Shown: piece by piece, positions 6,940 through 15,597 of the stretch | Layout: the number at the start of each line of letters is the position of its first letter | Position numbering within the stretch: the first letter of the stretch is position 1 | Assembly (NCBI GenBank): GCA_048465415.1 | Contig: DBFWLO010000002.1 | Location: 1-64,000 of the forward strand | Direction of reading: 5' to 3' | DNA length: 64,000 nucleotides | Origin: Scatosoma sp048465415 | Lineage (GTDB): Bacteria > Bacillota > Clostridia > Christensenellales > Borkfalkiaceae | Notes under the pieces: model-generated | What the model was told of the DNA's origin: nothing | The model's input: the letters and a program-made list of their open reading frames with translations, nothing else | Database searches by the model: none | Translations under genes and position numbers: made by a program

Positions 6940-9090
6940 TTAAAGGGTATCGTAATATGTGAGAGCCGCGAGTACGGCGGCTTTCGTATCCGTGATTGGC
7001 TGTAAGGGATAGCTTTTGCGGCCGTAAGCGAACGTTATCTCGCGGTCGTAATCCTTATATACGGGAAGCGCCTTGCCGGTGTAGAGCGAAAGTTCCAGCA
7101 TGGAAACGAACGCTTCCCATCTCGGCAGATAAAAATCCGCAAGCATTCCCTGCCATTCCTTCGCCGCGTATTCGTGAAAATAGCCGCTTCGTTCGTCGCT
7201 CCAAAGCGTGATCTGCACTCTCGCGTAAAATTCCAGCCAACGCCGTTCGTACTCGTTGCGCCCCGATTCTCTGGCCTTTTCCAGCCATTTACCGAGCAGA
7301 AAATGCCTATCGGAAGACACGAGTTTCTCCTGCAACTTGAAAAGCTCGAAAAACACGGCCGCGTTTGTGGAGAACGATTCTTTGTCGCCCGCCTTATACG
7401 CGTCTAAAAACGCGTAAGCGTACTTCCAGCCGGCCATAGCGTTGCACTGACGCAGGATATCCACGAGATCAAAGCGATAGGACTCCGACGCCTTACAGTC
7501 CTCGTAGGCCGTAAAAAGAAGCCGCACGGCCTTCAAGATATCCGTTTTTTCAAACGCGTCCCGCGAACAGCCCATGCCCCAGGTCGACACCCGATCGACT
7601 TCGAGGGAGGGGCGCGCGCAGAACACCGATTCCATAGGGTACACCGAACTGTCGGCGAGATACACTTTCTCGGCGAGGATCGTCCAGGCCGCTATCAGAT
7701 TTTCATTTGTTTTTCCGTATCTTCTTTGGAGAAAATCCGGAATATATTTCTTAAACGTCGGCGCGCGTTTTTCCATGGCGATCCGGCCGAAAATATCGAA
7801 GAATACCTCGTCGTTCTCAACGCCTTCGGGCATATATCCGACGCCGACCATCGTACAGTCCTCCTGTTCGGCGTATTCGTGAGGTTTCGTCAACGTTCTT
7901 TTTAAACTACCGCGCATCACATGCTGGGCTCCGAAATTATTGACGTTGCAGTAGAGCCAAGGACTATCGCCGAAATTATCGCCGCTCTCGCCGTTGGTAT
8001 CGGCGAGCAGGTTTCCCACGAGCAGATCGCTTTTATCGAGCGCGGCGAGCATTTCCCGGCGGGGATTCTGCTGCCAGCCCTGAAAGAACCACACCGCTTG
8101 TTCGTCGTGTTCTTTCATTTTCGCCATGATCTTTTTCGCATAGCTCTTTAAATCAATCCCGTCGGAAATACCGCCTTCGTGGAAGGGATCGACGGAAAAA
8201 TAATGCGCGTTGCCGCCGTTCACCGTTTCCTTTTGCAATTCGTAAAAGGCGTCGGCGAACTCGTCGAACATTTTATCCCCCGGCAGGATATACGACGGGC
8301 GAGGAAAACCGTTCCAAAAGCCCTGATCGACCGGCCGCGACTTAGGGAAACGCACTTTAAAATCGTCGGGCACCATGCCGCAGTACCCCGGCAGCATGAT
8401 CCCGATCCCGAAAGATTCGAGTCTCGCGTTGAATTTTTTGGCGAGCTTGGCCCGCTCTTCAAACCACCATTCGGGATAATCTCCTCCGTAATCGCTCATA
8501 TTCATCATCCACAAAAAGGGCAGAAACGCCGGATTCACCAGAAATTTCCTCACCTCTTTCCCGCTATAACCGAATTTTTCGAGCAGTTTTTTCCATACCG
8601 CTTCGTGTCCGATCGGATTGAGGACGAGATTATAGCCGGCGAGAATCACCCTGTCGAGGACGCGTTCCCATTCCTCCCAGCCGCTGAACGCGTACGAATA
8701 GGCGAAGGTGCAGTAATTATAAAGATAGCGGTAATGGAAAGCGCTGCCGTTTTGAATCCGCTCGGAAAACAGCGGCGGTTCTTCGGGCAGCGTTCCGTTT
8801 ACAGTGAGAAAACCCACGGTATAACCGCAATACTTTTTCAAATAAGTATCGAACGCCACCGCAGCCGCGGAACCGGAGGCGGCGAGGATACGAACTTTTC
8901 CTTCTTCGCAGAAAAGCTCGTAAGCGTCGTAACCGTCCGGGGAAGCCATTTGCCTGATCTCGAAAACGCGCGAATACTTTTCCCCCGCGATGCGTTCTAT
9001 AAGTCCATGTACGGCTGACTCGTCGAGACGAAAGGGGATATTTCTGCGTTTGGTTTCCCCCGCGATCCGTTTGATTTCTGCTTTATTCAT
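6940..9090 (-). CDS. GH89 alpha-N-acetylglucosaminidase, cytoplasmic
   Basis: 716 aa from the ATG at 9090 (AGGAG eight bases upstream); the longer frame extends only into the preceding gene. An N-terminal alpha/beta domain (1-110) is followed by the NAGLU-type barrel: GHEAVW (161-166), 'YFSVDPFHEGG' with the putative catalytic Glu305, and PEGVEND (421-427) near the expected second catalytic Glu. It has no signal peptide, so it should act on imported sugars. GH89 enzymes remove terminal alpha-linked GlcNAc from mucin-type glycans and heparan fragments. Its start overlaps the kinase stop (ATGA), placing it last in an amino-sugar operon. Confidence 0.85.
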   Translation of the reverse strand: MNKAEIKRIAGETKRRNIPFRLDESAVHGLIERIAGEKYSRVFEIRQMASPDGYDAYELFCEEGKVRILAASGSAAAVAFDTYLKKYCGYTVGFLTVNGTLPEEPPLFSERIQNGSAFHYRYLYNYCTFAYSYAFSGWEEWERVLDRVILAGYNLVLNPIGHEAVWKKLLEKFGYSGKEVRKFLVNPAFLPFLWMMNMSDYGGDYPEWWFEERAKLAKKFNARLESFGIGIMLPGYCGMVPDDFKVRFPKSRPVDQGFWNGFPRPSYILPGDKMFDEFADAFYELQKETVNGGNAHYFSVDPFHEGGISDGIDLKSYAKKIMAKMKEHDEQAVWFFQGWQQNPRREMLAALDKSDLLVGNLLADTNGESGDNFGDSPWLYCNVNNFGAQHVMRGSLKRTLTKPHEYAEQEDCTMVGVGYMPEGVENDEVFFDIFGRIAMEKRAPTFKKYIPDFLQRRYGKTNENLIAAWTILAEKVYLADSSVYPMESVFCARPSLEVDRVSTWGMGCSRDAFEKTDILKAVRLLFTAYEDCKASESYRFDLVDILRQCNAMAGWKYAYAFLDAYKAGDKESFSTNAAVFFELFKLQEKLVSSDRHFLLGKWLEKARESGRNEYERRWLEFYARVQITLWSDERSGYFHEYAAKEWQGMLADFYLPRWEAFVSMLELSLYTGKALPVYKDYDREITFAYGRKSYPLQPITDTKAAVLAALTYYDTL

Positions 9091-10010
9091 TTTCTTTTCT
9101 CCTCTTCCGACTTTTCGAGCGCGATTTTCAGCGCGCCGAATACTGATCTTTCCGTCTTTTCCCGTATGCGGCAATCGTAACGGTCGCAGAGCCGGGAACT
9201 CAGTTCTTCCCTCACGGCGGCATTGTTTTTCAGAACCCCGCCGTTGAAACAGACCTCGAAACGCTCCTTCGTCAACCCCGCCTTTTTTACGAGCGCGCGG
9301 CAGACCTCAAAGAGCGCGCACGCCGCTTCTTTTAATATCCTCGCCGCAGCCCTGTCCCCCCTCTTTGCGCAATCGGAGACGACGGGCGCGAGCGCCGCCA
9401 GCGAGGCTTTATCGGTGTATACGCGATAGATTTTATCCACAAACTGTTCAAAATCCCGGCTTTTCGTCCTTTGCAGCAGAGCCTGCGTCAACAGCGTTTT
9501 TCCAGACATGCCGTCGTGCGCCCGCGCCGCGGCGACGAGCGCGCGGCGGGCGATGTCGTACGCGCTTCCCTCGTCCGAGCACAAGTGCCCCCAGCCGGAG
9601 ACGCGAAAGCTCCCGCCCGCCCCGTTCTGCCCCACGCAGATCGTACCCGTGCCCGCCGTAAGCGACACGCCCGCTTCGCGTCCGAAATTCGCTTTCAAAG
9701 AAATCTCGGCGTCGTGGCAGACGATAACCTTATCGCAACCGCTAACCGCCAAGAGAATCTTTTTCAGACGTCCTTCCGTATATTTTCCGTTCATGCCCGC
9801 CGCGCCCATACATAACGCTTGCGGCGAACCGCCGAGCGCCGCGGCGCAGTCCCGGCAGAACACGCCGAGCGTTTGTTCCACTTCTTCGGGCGGCGAAACA
9901 TAGAGATTACTGCCCCGCAGGATCTTTTCGCATAAAATTTTGCCGGCGAGATCACAGGCGGCGAGCTCCGTCTTCGTCCCGCCGCCGTCGATGCCTATCA
10001 CATACTTCAT
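9087..10010 (-). CDS. BadF/BadG-type amino-sugar kinase (MurK/NagK-like)
   Basis: 307 aa from the ATG at 10010. The N-terminus 'MKYVIGIDGGGTKTELAACD' is the ASKHA phosphate-1 loop of N-acetylglucosamine kinases, and a 'TAGTGTICVG' phosphate-2 segment, a 'WGHLCSDEGSAYDI' sugar-binding segment and 'FNGGVLKNN' follow in order. Clostridial MurK, a member of this family, phosphorylates both MurNAc and GlcNAc and is encoded next to MurQ, exactly as here. The start overlaps the MurQ stop (ATGA), and its stop overlaps the GH89 start. GlcNAc freed by GH89 would be a natural substrate. Confidence 0.85.
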   Translation of the reverse strand: MKYVIGIDGGGTKTELAACDLAGKILCEKILRGSNLYVSPPEEVEQTLGVFCRDCAAALGGSPQALCMGAAGMNGKYTEGRLKKILLAVSGCDKVIVCHDAEISLKANFGREAGVSLTAGTGTICVGQNGAGGSFRVSGWGHLCSDEGSAYDIARRALVAAARAHDGMSGKTLLTQALLQRTKSRDFEQFVDKIYRVYTDKASLAALAPVVSDCAKRGDRAAARILKEAACALFEVCRALVKKAGLTKERFEVCFNGGVLKNNAAVREELSSRLCDRYDCRIREKTERSVFGALKIALEKSEEEKRK

Positions 10011-10876
10011 TCCGTTTTCAATACCCCGCCGCTTGCAGCGAGCAGCCGTTCCGCCGTTGGAAGATCGCACTTTTTCAGCGACATGAGGATCGCGGGACCG
10101 ATCTTCCAGTCCGCCCTTTCGAGCGTTTCCGCCGCTTCTTTCTCTTCGCACCCGGCGCAGGCCGAAACGATGGCGACCGCGCGGCGCCGGAGTTTTTCGT
10201 TGTACGGGCGCATAGCGATCATATAATTGCGATAGACTTTGCCTAGTTTCGTCATCAGGACGGTGGAGAGCATATTGAGAACCATTTTTTGCGCCGTTCC
10301 CGCCTTCATTCTCGTCGAGCCCTCGACGACCTCCGGACCCGTCAGAAGTTTTATGCAAAACGCGGCCGTTTTCGCGATCTCGCTGTCCGCGTTGTTGACG
10401 ATTCCGACGGTGAGCGCGCCCAGCTCGTGGGCTTCTCGCAGAGCGCCCAACACATAGCCGGTCCCTCCGCTCGCGCTCAAACCTATAACGACGTCCGCGG
10501 CAACAATCTTATATCTTTTGACCGCGCGCCGTCCGTTTTCGAAATTGTCTTCGTCGCCCGCCGCGGCGTCGCCGAGCGCGTTTTTGCCGCCGGCGACGAT
10601 CGCCAGGATTTTTCCGTCCGTGCCGTACGTACAGCCGATCTCGCTCGCGTCGAGAACGCCCAGACGCCCGCTCGTGCCGCAGCCCACATAAAACATTCTG
10701 CCGCCGTCTTTCAGTCTGGGATAACTCTCGTCGATCACTTCGGCGATCCGGGGCAGCGCTCGTTCCACCGCCAGGGCGACAGTCTTATCCTCTTCGTTGA
10801 TCAGCCTGAGCATGTCGGCGGTGCCGAGCAGGGAAAACCGGCTCGTCTTTTCGTTGTTCGTTTCCGTACCGTTCAT
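10007..10876 (-). CDS. murQ: N-acetylmuramic acid 6-phosphate etherase
   Basis: 289 aa SIS-domain protein. It shows 'GGRMFYVGCGTSGRLGVLDA' (sugar-phosphate binding loop) and the MurQ signature 'EGSTRMKAGTAQKMVLN'. MurQ removes lactate from MurNAc-6-P to give GlcNAc-6-P in peptidoglycan recycling. The first ~15 residues lack the usual T-E-x-R-N opening of MurQ, giving 'TETNNEKTSR' instead, so the N-terminus is slightly divergent. Followed with overlap by the kinase, it forms the MurQ-MurK pair inside a sugar-uptake operon. Confidence 0.9.
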   Translation of the reverse strand: MNGTETNNEKTSRFSLLGTADMLRLINEEDKTVALAVERALPRIAEVIDESYPRLKDGGRMFYVGCGTSGRLGVLDASEIGCTYGTDGKILAIVAGGKNALGDAAAGDEDNFENGRRAVKRYKIVAADVVIGLSASGGTGYVLGALREAHELGALTVGIVNNADSEIAKTAAFCIKLLTGPEVVEGSTRMKAGTAQKMVLNMLSTVLMTKLGKVYRNYMIAMRPYNEKLRRRAVAIVSACAGCEEKEAAETLERADWKIGPAILMSLKKCDLPTAERLLAASGGVLKTE

Positions 10877-10897
10877 CTTTTCTCCTATCCGGGATTT

Positions 10898-13702
10898 TTA
10901 CGCGGCCGGCTTTTCCGCCGCGAACGAAATGTTCGCGAACGTCACGGAGCCCTCCGTCACGGAAGGAATCGCGTCGAAATAAAATTCCAGCGTAAACGCC
11001 GCCGGGGAAGCAGGCGCCTGCACGTATACCGTGTGCGTCCCCGCCGTATAAGCGGTGTGCGGCAGCCATGCCGCGTTTCCGACGAATACGCCGATCTGCA
11101 TATCCCTCGAAACGGTAAATTCGAGTTTCAGCCAGCCGTTTTTCGCGCCGTCGAATCCGCTCACGTCCACGCACGCTTTCGCGTATTGCGAGCGTCCCGC
11201 CGCCCAGCTTACCGTCGTACCCGTCTCGCCGCTCGTTACGTCGTATTCTTTCGCGACGCCGAGCGAGGACGCGATGTCGTACATAGCGCCGACGATAAGC
11301 GTCTCTTCCGCGGGCTTTTCCAAAGCGAAAGAGATGTTCGTGAACGTCACGGAGCCTTCCGCCACCTGCGCCGATGCGGAATCGAAATAGAAGAAGAGCA
11401 GGAAACTCTCGGCCGGTACGTCGCCTTCGGCAATGGGAATATAAATCGTATGCGTTCCCGCCTCGTAAGCGGTGTGCGTCAGCCACATTACGCCGGCCGG
11501 ATCGTTCATGTCGACATGGTGCCATACGCCGATCGTCGTCGGGCGCGTCAGGCTGAAATCGAGCCGGAGATAACGATAAGCAGTATCGAAACCGGCTACA
11601 TTAACCGCCGTTTTCGCCCATTGCGAGCGTCCCGCCGCCCAGCTCACCTGCGTGCCGGCTTCGTCCGCCGCTATATTGTATTCCTTGGCGCTTCCCACCG
11701 CGGAAGCGACGTCGTACATCGTCCCGACCGCGATCGTTTTCAAAAACTTGACGTCGGAGACTTTTACGCTACCCGCGTTATTCGCGGGATAGTTCCAAAA
11801 AAGCGCCAACTCGAACGAATCCAGCTTGTCGGGATTGAGCACGGGAACCGTAAACGTTCTCATCGCACCCACGGGTATCTCGGTGTGATCCATCCACATC
11901 ACCGACCAACCGATATATACGCCGAGTTTGACGGGCTCACTGCCCGTATTTTCCACCGTAATGCTGAATTGCGCGTAATCGGAATTCCAGCCCGCGACGT
12001 CGATACCGGTGAACGCGGCTTCCTTGCCTGCCGCCCATTCGATATCCGTGCTGCCGTCGTCGTTTTTCGTCACCGTGAAGCCGTTATACGCCTTGATCGG
12101 CCCTACGGACAGTTCGGGCGCGGCGGAAGTAAATTCGATAGAGGTAAATTCCACCGTCCGGGTGCCCGCAAACGGCTCAATATTGATACTGTCGAAGTAG
12201 AAATTGAGCGTGGCGAGCTTAGTGATCCCGGTCAGGTTCACTTTCATCGTATATTCGCCCGTCGTTTCGTCGTAAGGAAGGTCGGAAACTTTATTATACG
12301 CGACTTCCAGTAAAACTTTGTTGGAGTTGACGCTGAGACCGTAGCGCTCCGCGCCCTTATCGCCCTGCGCGGTGCCGGAGGTCTTGAATTTCACGACCAT
12401 CTGCGAATAGTCGGGCGTCCAGTTTTTGACGGGGACATGTACGTAATCATAGCCCACGTCCACTTCGTAAGTCGCCTTGACTTTGCCGCCGAGCGCCGCG
12501 TCTTCGAGATGGAATTTACTCGTGGAGTCCCATTCCTCCGTCACGTACGGCGTATAGACGAGTTCGAGAGCCGTGATTTCAAACGCAGCCGCAGTCTCGG
12601 ACTCGCCGGCGCTTTTGGAATCGAGATAGAAGCGCAATTCTTTGAGCGCCGACCAGCCGCGTATATCCAGTACGAGCGTGCCTTCCCCCGCCGGCGTAAA
12701 TCCGTCGAGAGCCGCGAGAACGCTTCCTTCCGCGCCGCCCTTGAGTATTCTCCTGCCGTCGGTGATCGTGAGTTTCTCCACATTTTCCGCACGATAGGAA
12801 AGACGGATCCGGCCGTAAGCGCCCGTGAAACGATCGATCCCCACGCTCACGTACGCGTCCGCGCTCACCGTTTTCGGCGTATACGCGGCGCGGAACAAGC
12901 CCTCGTACGCAGAATCCGTCTCCGGCGTGGTCAGCGTATACCCGGTGCCCGAAGAAGTCACGCCGGAAATTTTCGGCGAATTATCCACCGCTATGTCGGG
13001 ATCGCCCTCTTTGAGAAAACGGATTCCCGAGACCTTGACGGAGCCTTCCGCGTCGGAAGGGTGCTGCGCGGGATTGGAGTCGAAGTAGACGAAGAGCCGG
13101 CAGATCGTTTGCGCGGACAGGAGGTCCTCTCCTTCCTTATAATTGTTGTCGAGCGTATAGAACTGCGAAAGGTTGGAGACGAAGCTCAGCGAGCCGTCCA
13201 TGAGCGATTCCACGAGCACGCCGACGGGAGGCGCGCTGTCGTAGCCTTCGAGGTAATGCGCGGAGACCGCCACTTTTTCGGCGCCCGCGATCTCCTCGAA
13301 ATCGAAACGGAGATAGTGATAGTCGGGCGTATAATTATAGACGTCGAACCAAAGATACTGATAGTCGGCGAGCTGTTTGCCCGCGGCGGGATAGGACACT
13401 TTGACGCCCGCGAAGGAATCGGCGCTCAGGTTTTCCGTCGCGTATGCGTCGGTGGAAGAGCCCATGGCGCCGATGTAGGGCGCCTTTCCTTCTTCCGGCG
13501 CCGGAAGGGTGGGTTTCGCCGGCATATCGGGAGGCTCGGGCAGCGGCGTCAGTTCCTGGCCGCCCGGAACGTCGATTTCGATCTCCTCTTCTTTCGGGTT
13601 CGACGAGTTCCCGGAATTGTCCGAAACAGCCGGATCCGCACAGGCGGCGCAGAGCGAAAACGCCATCGTCAGAGAGAGCAGAACAGCAAAAATTTTTTTC
13701 AT
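10898..13702 (-). CDS. large secreted lipoprotein with tandem carbohydrate-binding-like modules
   Basis: 934 aa. A signal peptide ends near Cys22 in a non-standard lipobox (L-C-A-A-C), followed by a Pro/Glu-rich linker to ~70. The rest is about six beta-sandwich-like repeats of ~120-150 residues. Each ends in a version of 'FYFDS' followed by an 'EGSVTFTNISF' strand, and several contain the 'W-Y-x(2)-V' / 'YRYLRLDFS' pattern. The last two repeats (~650-934) are clearly related to each other ('TVSWAAGRSQYAK' / 'QVSWAAGRSQWAK'). No catalytic motif is visible. Between the permeases and MurQ, it probably gathers glycan at the cell surface. I cannot assign it to a named family. Confidence 0.65.
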   Translation of the reverse strand: MKKIFAVLLSLTMAFSLCAACADPAVSDNSGNSSNPKEEEIEIDVPGGQELTPLPEPPDMPAKPTLPAPEEGKAPYIGAMGSSTDAYATENLSADSFAGVKVSYPAAGKQLADYQYLWFDVYNYTPDYHYLRFDFEEIAGAEKVAVSAHYLEGYDSAPPVGVLVESLMDGSLSFVSNLSQFYTLDNNYKEGEDLLSAQTICRLFVYFDSNPAQHPSDAEGSVKVSGIRFLKEGDPDIAVDNSPKISGVTSSGTGYTLTTPETDSAYEGLFRAAYTPKTVSADAYVSVGIDRFTGAYGRIRLSYRAENVEKLTITDGRRILKGGAEGSVLAALDGFTPAGEGTLVLDIRGWSALKELRFYLDSKSAGESETAAAFEITALELVYTPYVTEEWDSTSKFHLEDAALGGKVKATYEVDVGYDYVHVPVKNWTPDYSQMVVKFKTSGTAQGDKGAERYGLSVNSNKVLLEVAYNKVSDLPYDETTGEYTMKVNLTGITKLATLNFYFDSINIEPFAGTRTVEFTSIEFTSAAPELSVGPIKAYNGFTVTKNDDGSTDIEWAAGKEAAFTGIDVAGWNSDYAQFSITVENTGSEPVKLGVYIGWSVMWMDHTEIPVGAMRTFTVPVLNPDKLDSFELALFWNYPANNAGSVKVSDVKFLKTIAVGTMYDVASAVGSAKEYNIAADEAGTQVSWAAGRSQWAKTAVNVAGFDTAYRYLRLDFSLTRPTTIGVWHHVDMNDPAGVMWLTHTAYEAGTHTIYIPIAEGDVPAESFLLFFYFDSASAQVAEGSVTFTNISFALEKPAEETLIVGAMYDIASSLGVAKEYDVTSGETGTTVSWAAGRSQYAKACVDVSGFDGAKNGWLKLEFTVSRDMQIGVFVGNAAWLPHTAYTAGTHTVYVQAPASPAAFTLEFYFDAIPSVTEGSVTFANISFAAEKPAA

Positions 13703-13747
13703 CTTTTCCTCCTCAAATCAGAGATTTTCTTTATTTTATCGTATTGG

Positions 13748-14671
13748 TCATTCCTTTACCGAGCCCAACAGGATCCCCTGCACGAAATATTTCTGCATGA
13801 AGGGATAGACGCAGAGCACGGGGAGCATGGCGATGAAGATCTGCGCCGAACGCAGCGTCATGTCGTTGCTCTTGGCGAGCAGTTCCACTTCCTCGGGCGT
13901 GAGCTTATCTTTGTTGAGCTGGAAATTCTTCATGTTTTCCATGATGTGATAGATATATGTCTGCAACGGCCATTTCTCCTTGCTCATATAGAGATAGCCG
14001 TCGAACCACGCGTTCCACTGTCCTACGATGCACAGAAGCGCCACGGTGGCGATGATGGGCATGGAGACGGGAATGACGATCCTCAAAAGCGTACTGTAAT
14101 CCCCTGCGCCCTCGATATTCGCCGCTTCGAGCATTTCTTTGGGCACATTTTTGAAAAAGTTGACGAGCAGAATGAGATTCCAGGGCGACATCGCCGTAGG
14201 CAGGATCAGGGAAAGCAGGTTGTTATAGAGTCCCAGCTTCGTCACGACGATGAACGTGGGAATCATGCCGCCGCTGAAAAACATCGAAGCCAAGATCACG
14301 ACGATATAGACGCGCCTGCCGATCAATTTATTCCTCGCGAACGTGAGCGGATAGGCCGCGAGGATCGTCACCGCCAGCGAGAGGAAAGTCCCTGCGCCGA
14401 CACGGATCAGAGAATATCCGAACGCTACGAAAAAGTCCTTTTGCTGCAAAAGATAGCGGTAACTATTGAGCGTGACGTTGACGGGAAGAAAGGTAACGAT
14501 CCCCGCCGCCACCGCATTCTGCGAGCTCAGGCTCACCGCGAGAAGATGCACGAAAGGAAGGATACACAGCACGCACCAGGCGATGAGAAAGGCTAAGTTG
14601 CAGACCATGAAGATCTTGCGGGAACGCGACGAACGGATTTTATTTGCTTTTCGACGAATCACTTTATCCAT
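13748..14671 (-). CDS. sugar ABC transporter permease (YtcP/CUT1 type)
   Basis: 307 aa from the ATG at 14671. There are six predicted membrane helices starting at ~20 ('IFMVCNLAFLIAWCVLCILP'), with the cytoplasmic coupling loop 'MLEAANIEGAGDYSTLLRIV' and the YtcP-like ending 'YPFMQKYFVQGILLGSVKE'. It pairs with the LplB-like permease one base upstream and with the binding protein encoded before it. No ATP-binding subunit is in the operon, so it is expected to use a shared MsmX-type ATPase. The substrate, by context, is an amino-sugar oligosaccharide. Confidence 0.88.
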   Translation of the reverse strand: MDKVIRRKANKIRSSRSRKIFMVCNLAFLIAWCVLCILPFVHLLAVSLSSQNAVAAGIVTFLPVNVTLNSYRYLLQQKDFFVAFGYSLIRVGAGTFLSLAVTILAAYPLTFARNKLIGRRVYIVVILASMFFSGGMIPTFIVVTKLGLYNNLLSLILPTAMSPWNLILLVNFFKNVPKEMLEAANIEGAGDYSTLLRIVIPVSMPIIATVALLCIVGQWNAWFDGYLYMSKEKWPLQTYIYHIMENMKNFQLNKDKLTPEEVELLAKSNDMTLRSAQIFIAMLPVLCVYPFMQKYFVQGILLGSVKE

Positions 14672-14672
14672 A

Positions 14673-15593
14673 TCAAAGCACCTCGTAGTCGAGCTTTTTC
14701 GCCGCGAACAGATAGCCGCCGGCAAACAGCGCGCAGCTGATCACCGATTTGAAAAGCCCGATCGCCGTGCCCAGCGAATACTGATAGGTACTGCTGTTGA
14801 CGAGTCCGATCCGATAAGCCATCGTGTCGATGATGTCGCCCGATTCGTAGACCATTTCGTTATAGAGACTGAATACCTGTTCGAAGCCCGCGTTCATGAT
14901 GTTGCCGAAATTGAGCACGACCATGAGAATAATGATCGGGCGGATACACGGCAGAGTGACGTGAAAACATTGCTGGGGCCTGGTGGCACCGTCGAGAGAG
15001 GCCGCTTCGTAGAGGCCGATGTCCACCGCCGTGATCGCGGCGAGGAAATAGATCGCCTGATAGCCGAGGTTTTTCCAGAGCTCGGAGACGAACAGCACCA
15101 CCGGGAACCAGGCGTTGTCTCCCAAAAAGGATACCGGTTTGCCGAACAGTTTCTCGAGGACGAGATTGATGGGGCCGTCTAAACTGAGCAGTTCGACCAG
15201 GACGGAAGAAATAATTACCCAGGAGAGGAAATAGGGAATAAATACGATCACCTGGATACTTTTTTTCAGCCGCGCCCGCGTCACTTCGTTCAAGAGGAGC
15301 GCGAAGACGATGCCGAACACGATCAGAAGCGCGATCTTGACGAAGCTGATATACACCGTGTTGAACAGCACCCGCCGAAAATCCGGCCGCGCGAAGATCT
15401 GTTTGAAAAACGCCAGCCCCACATACTTCGCCTGAAACAGCGCCGAAAAATATCCTTCCCCGTATACGGGCTGGTATTTCGAGAACGCCATCCATATCCC
15501 GATCATGGGAAACACCGCGAATACGATCAGCAGCAGCGTTCCCGGCAGCATCATACTTTGCAGCGCCAGCTGCCGTTTCACCTGTGATTTCAC
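14673..15593 (-). CDS. sugar ABC transporter permease (LplB type)
   Basis: 306 aa, six membrane helices, with the first at ~13-33 ('MMLPGTLLLIVFAVFPMIGI'). The coupling helix region reads 'YEAASLDGATRPQQCFHVTL', the LplB form of the EAA motif. The partner permease starts one base after its stop. The ATG is four bases past the binding-protein stop, so the three genes are tightly coupled. Confidence 0.88.
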   Translation of the reverse strand: MKSQVKRQLALQSMMLPGTLLLIVFAVFPMIGIWMAFSKYQPVYGEGYFSALFQAKYVGLAFFKQIFARPDFRRVLFNTVYISFVKIALLIVFGIVFALLLNEVTRARLKKSIQVIVFIPYFLSWVIISSVLVELLSLDGPINLVLEKLFGKPVSFLGDNAWFPVVLFVSELWKNLGYQAIYFLAAITAVDIGLYEAASLDGATRPQQCFHVTLPCIRPIIILMVVLNFGNIMNAGFEQVFSLYNEMVYESGDIIDTMAYRIGLVNSSTYQYSLGTAIGLFKSVISCALFAGGYLFAAKKLDYEVL

Positions 15594-15597
15594 CCTC

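Noticed and set aside
9087..10358. Longer 423-aa frame for the BadF-type kinase
   Set aside because: The first ~116 codons overlap MurQ in another frame and are not protein-like; the family N-terminus begins exactly at 10010.
10289..12313. Very long plus-strand frame (674 codons) opposite the repeat lipoprotein
   Set aside because: Arg/His-rich shadow of the GC-biased minus-strand coding region, with no domain and no ribosome binding site. The same applies to the long plus-strand frames at 12437-14596, 15727-17565 and 30374-32629.
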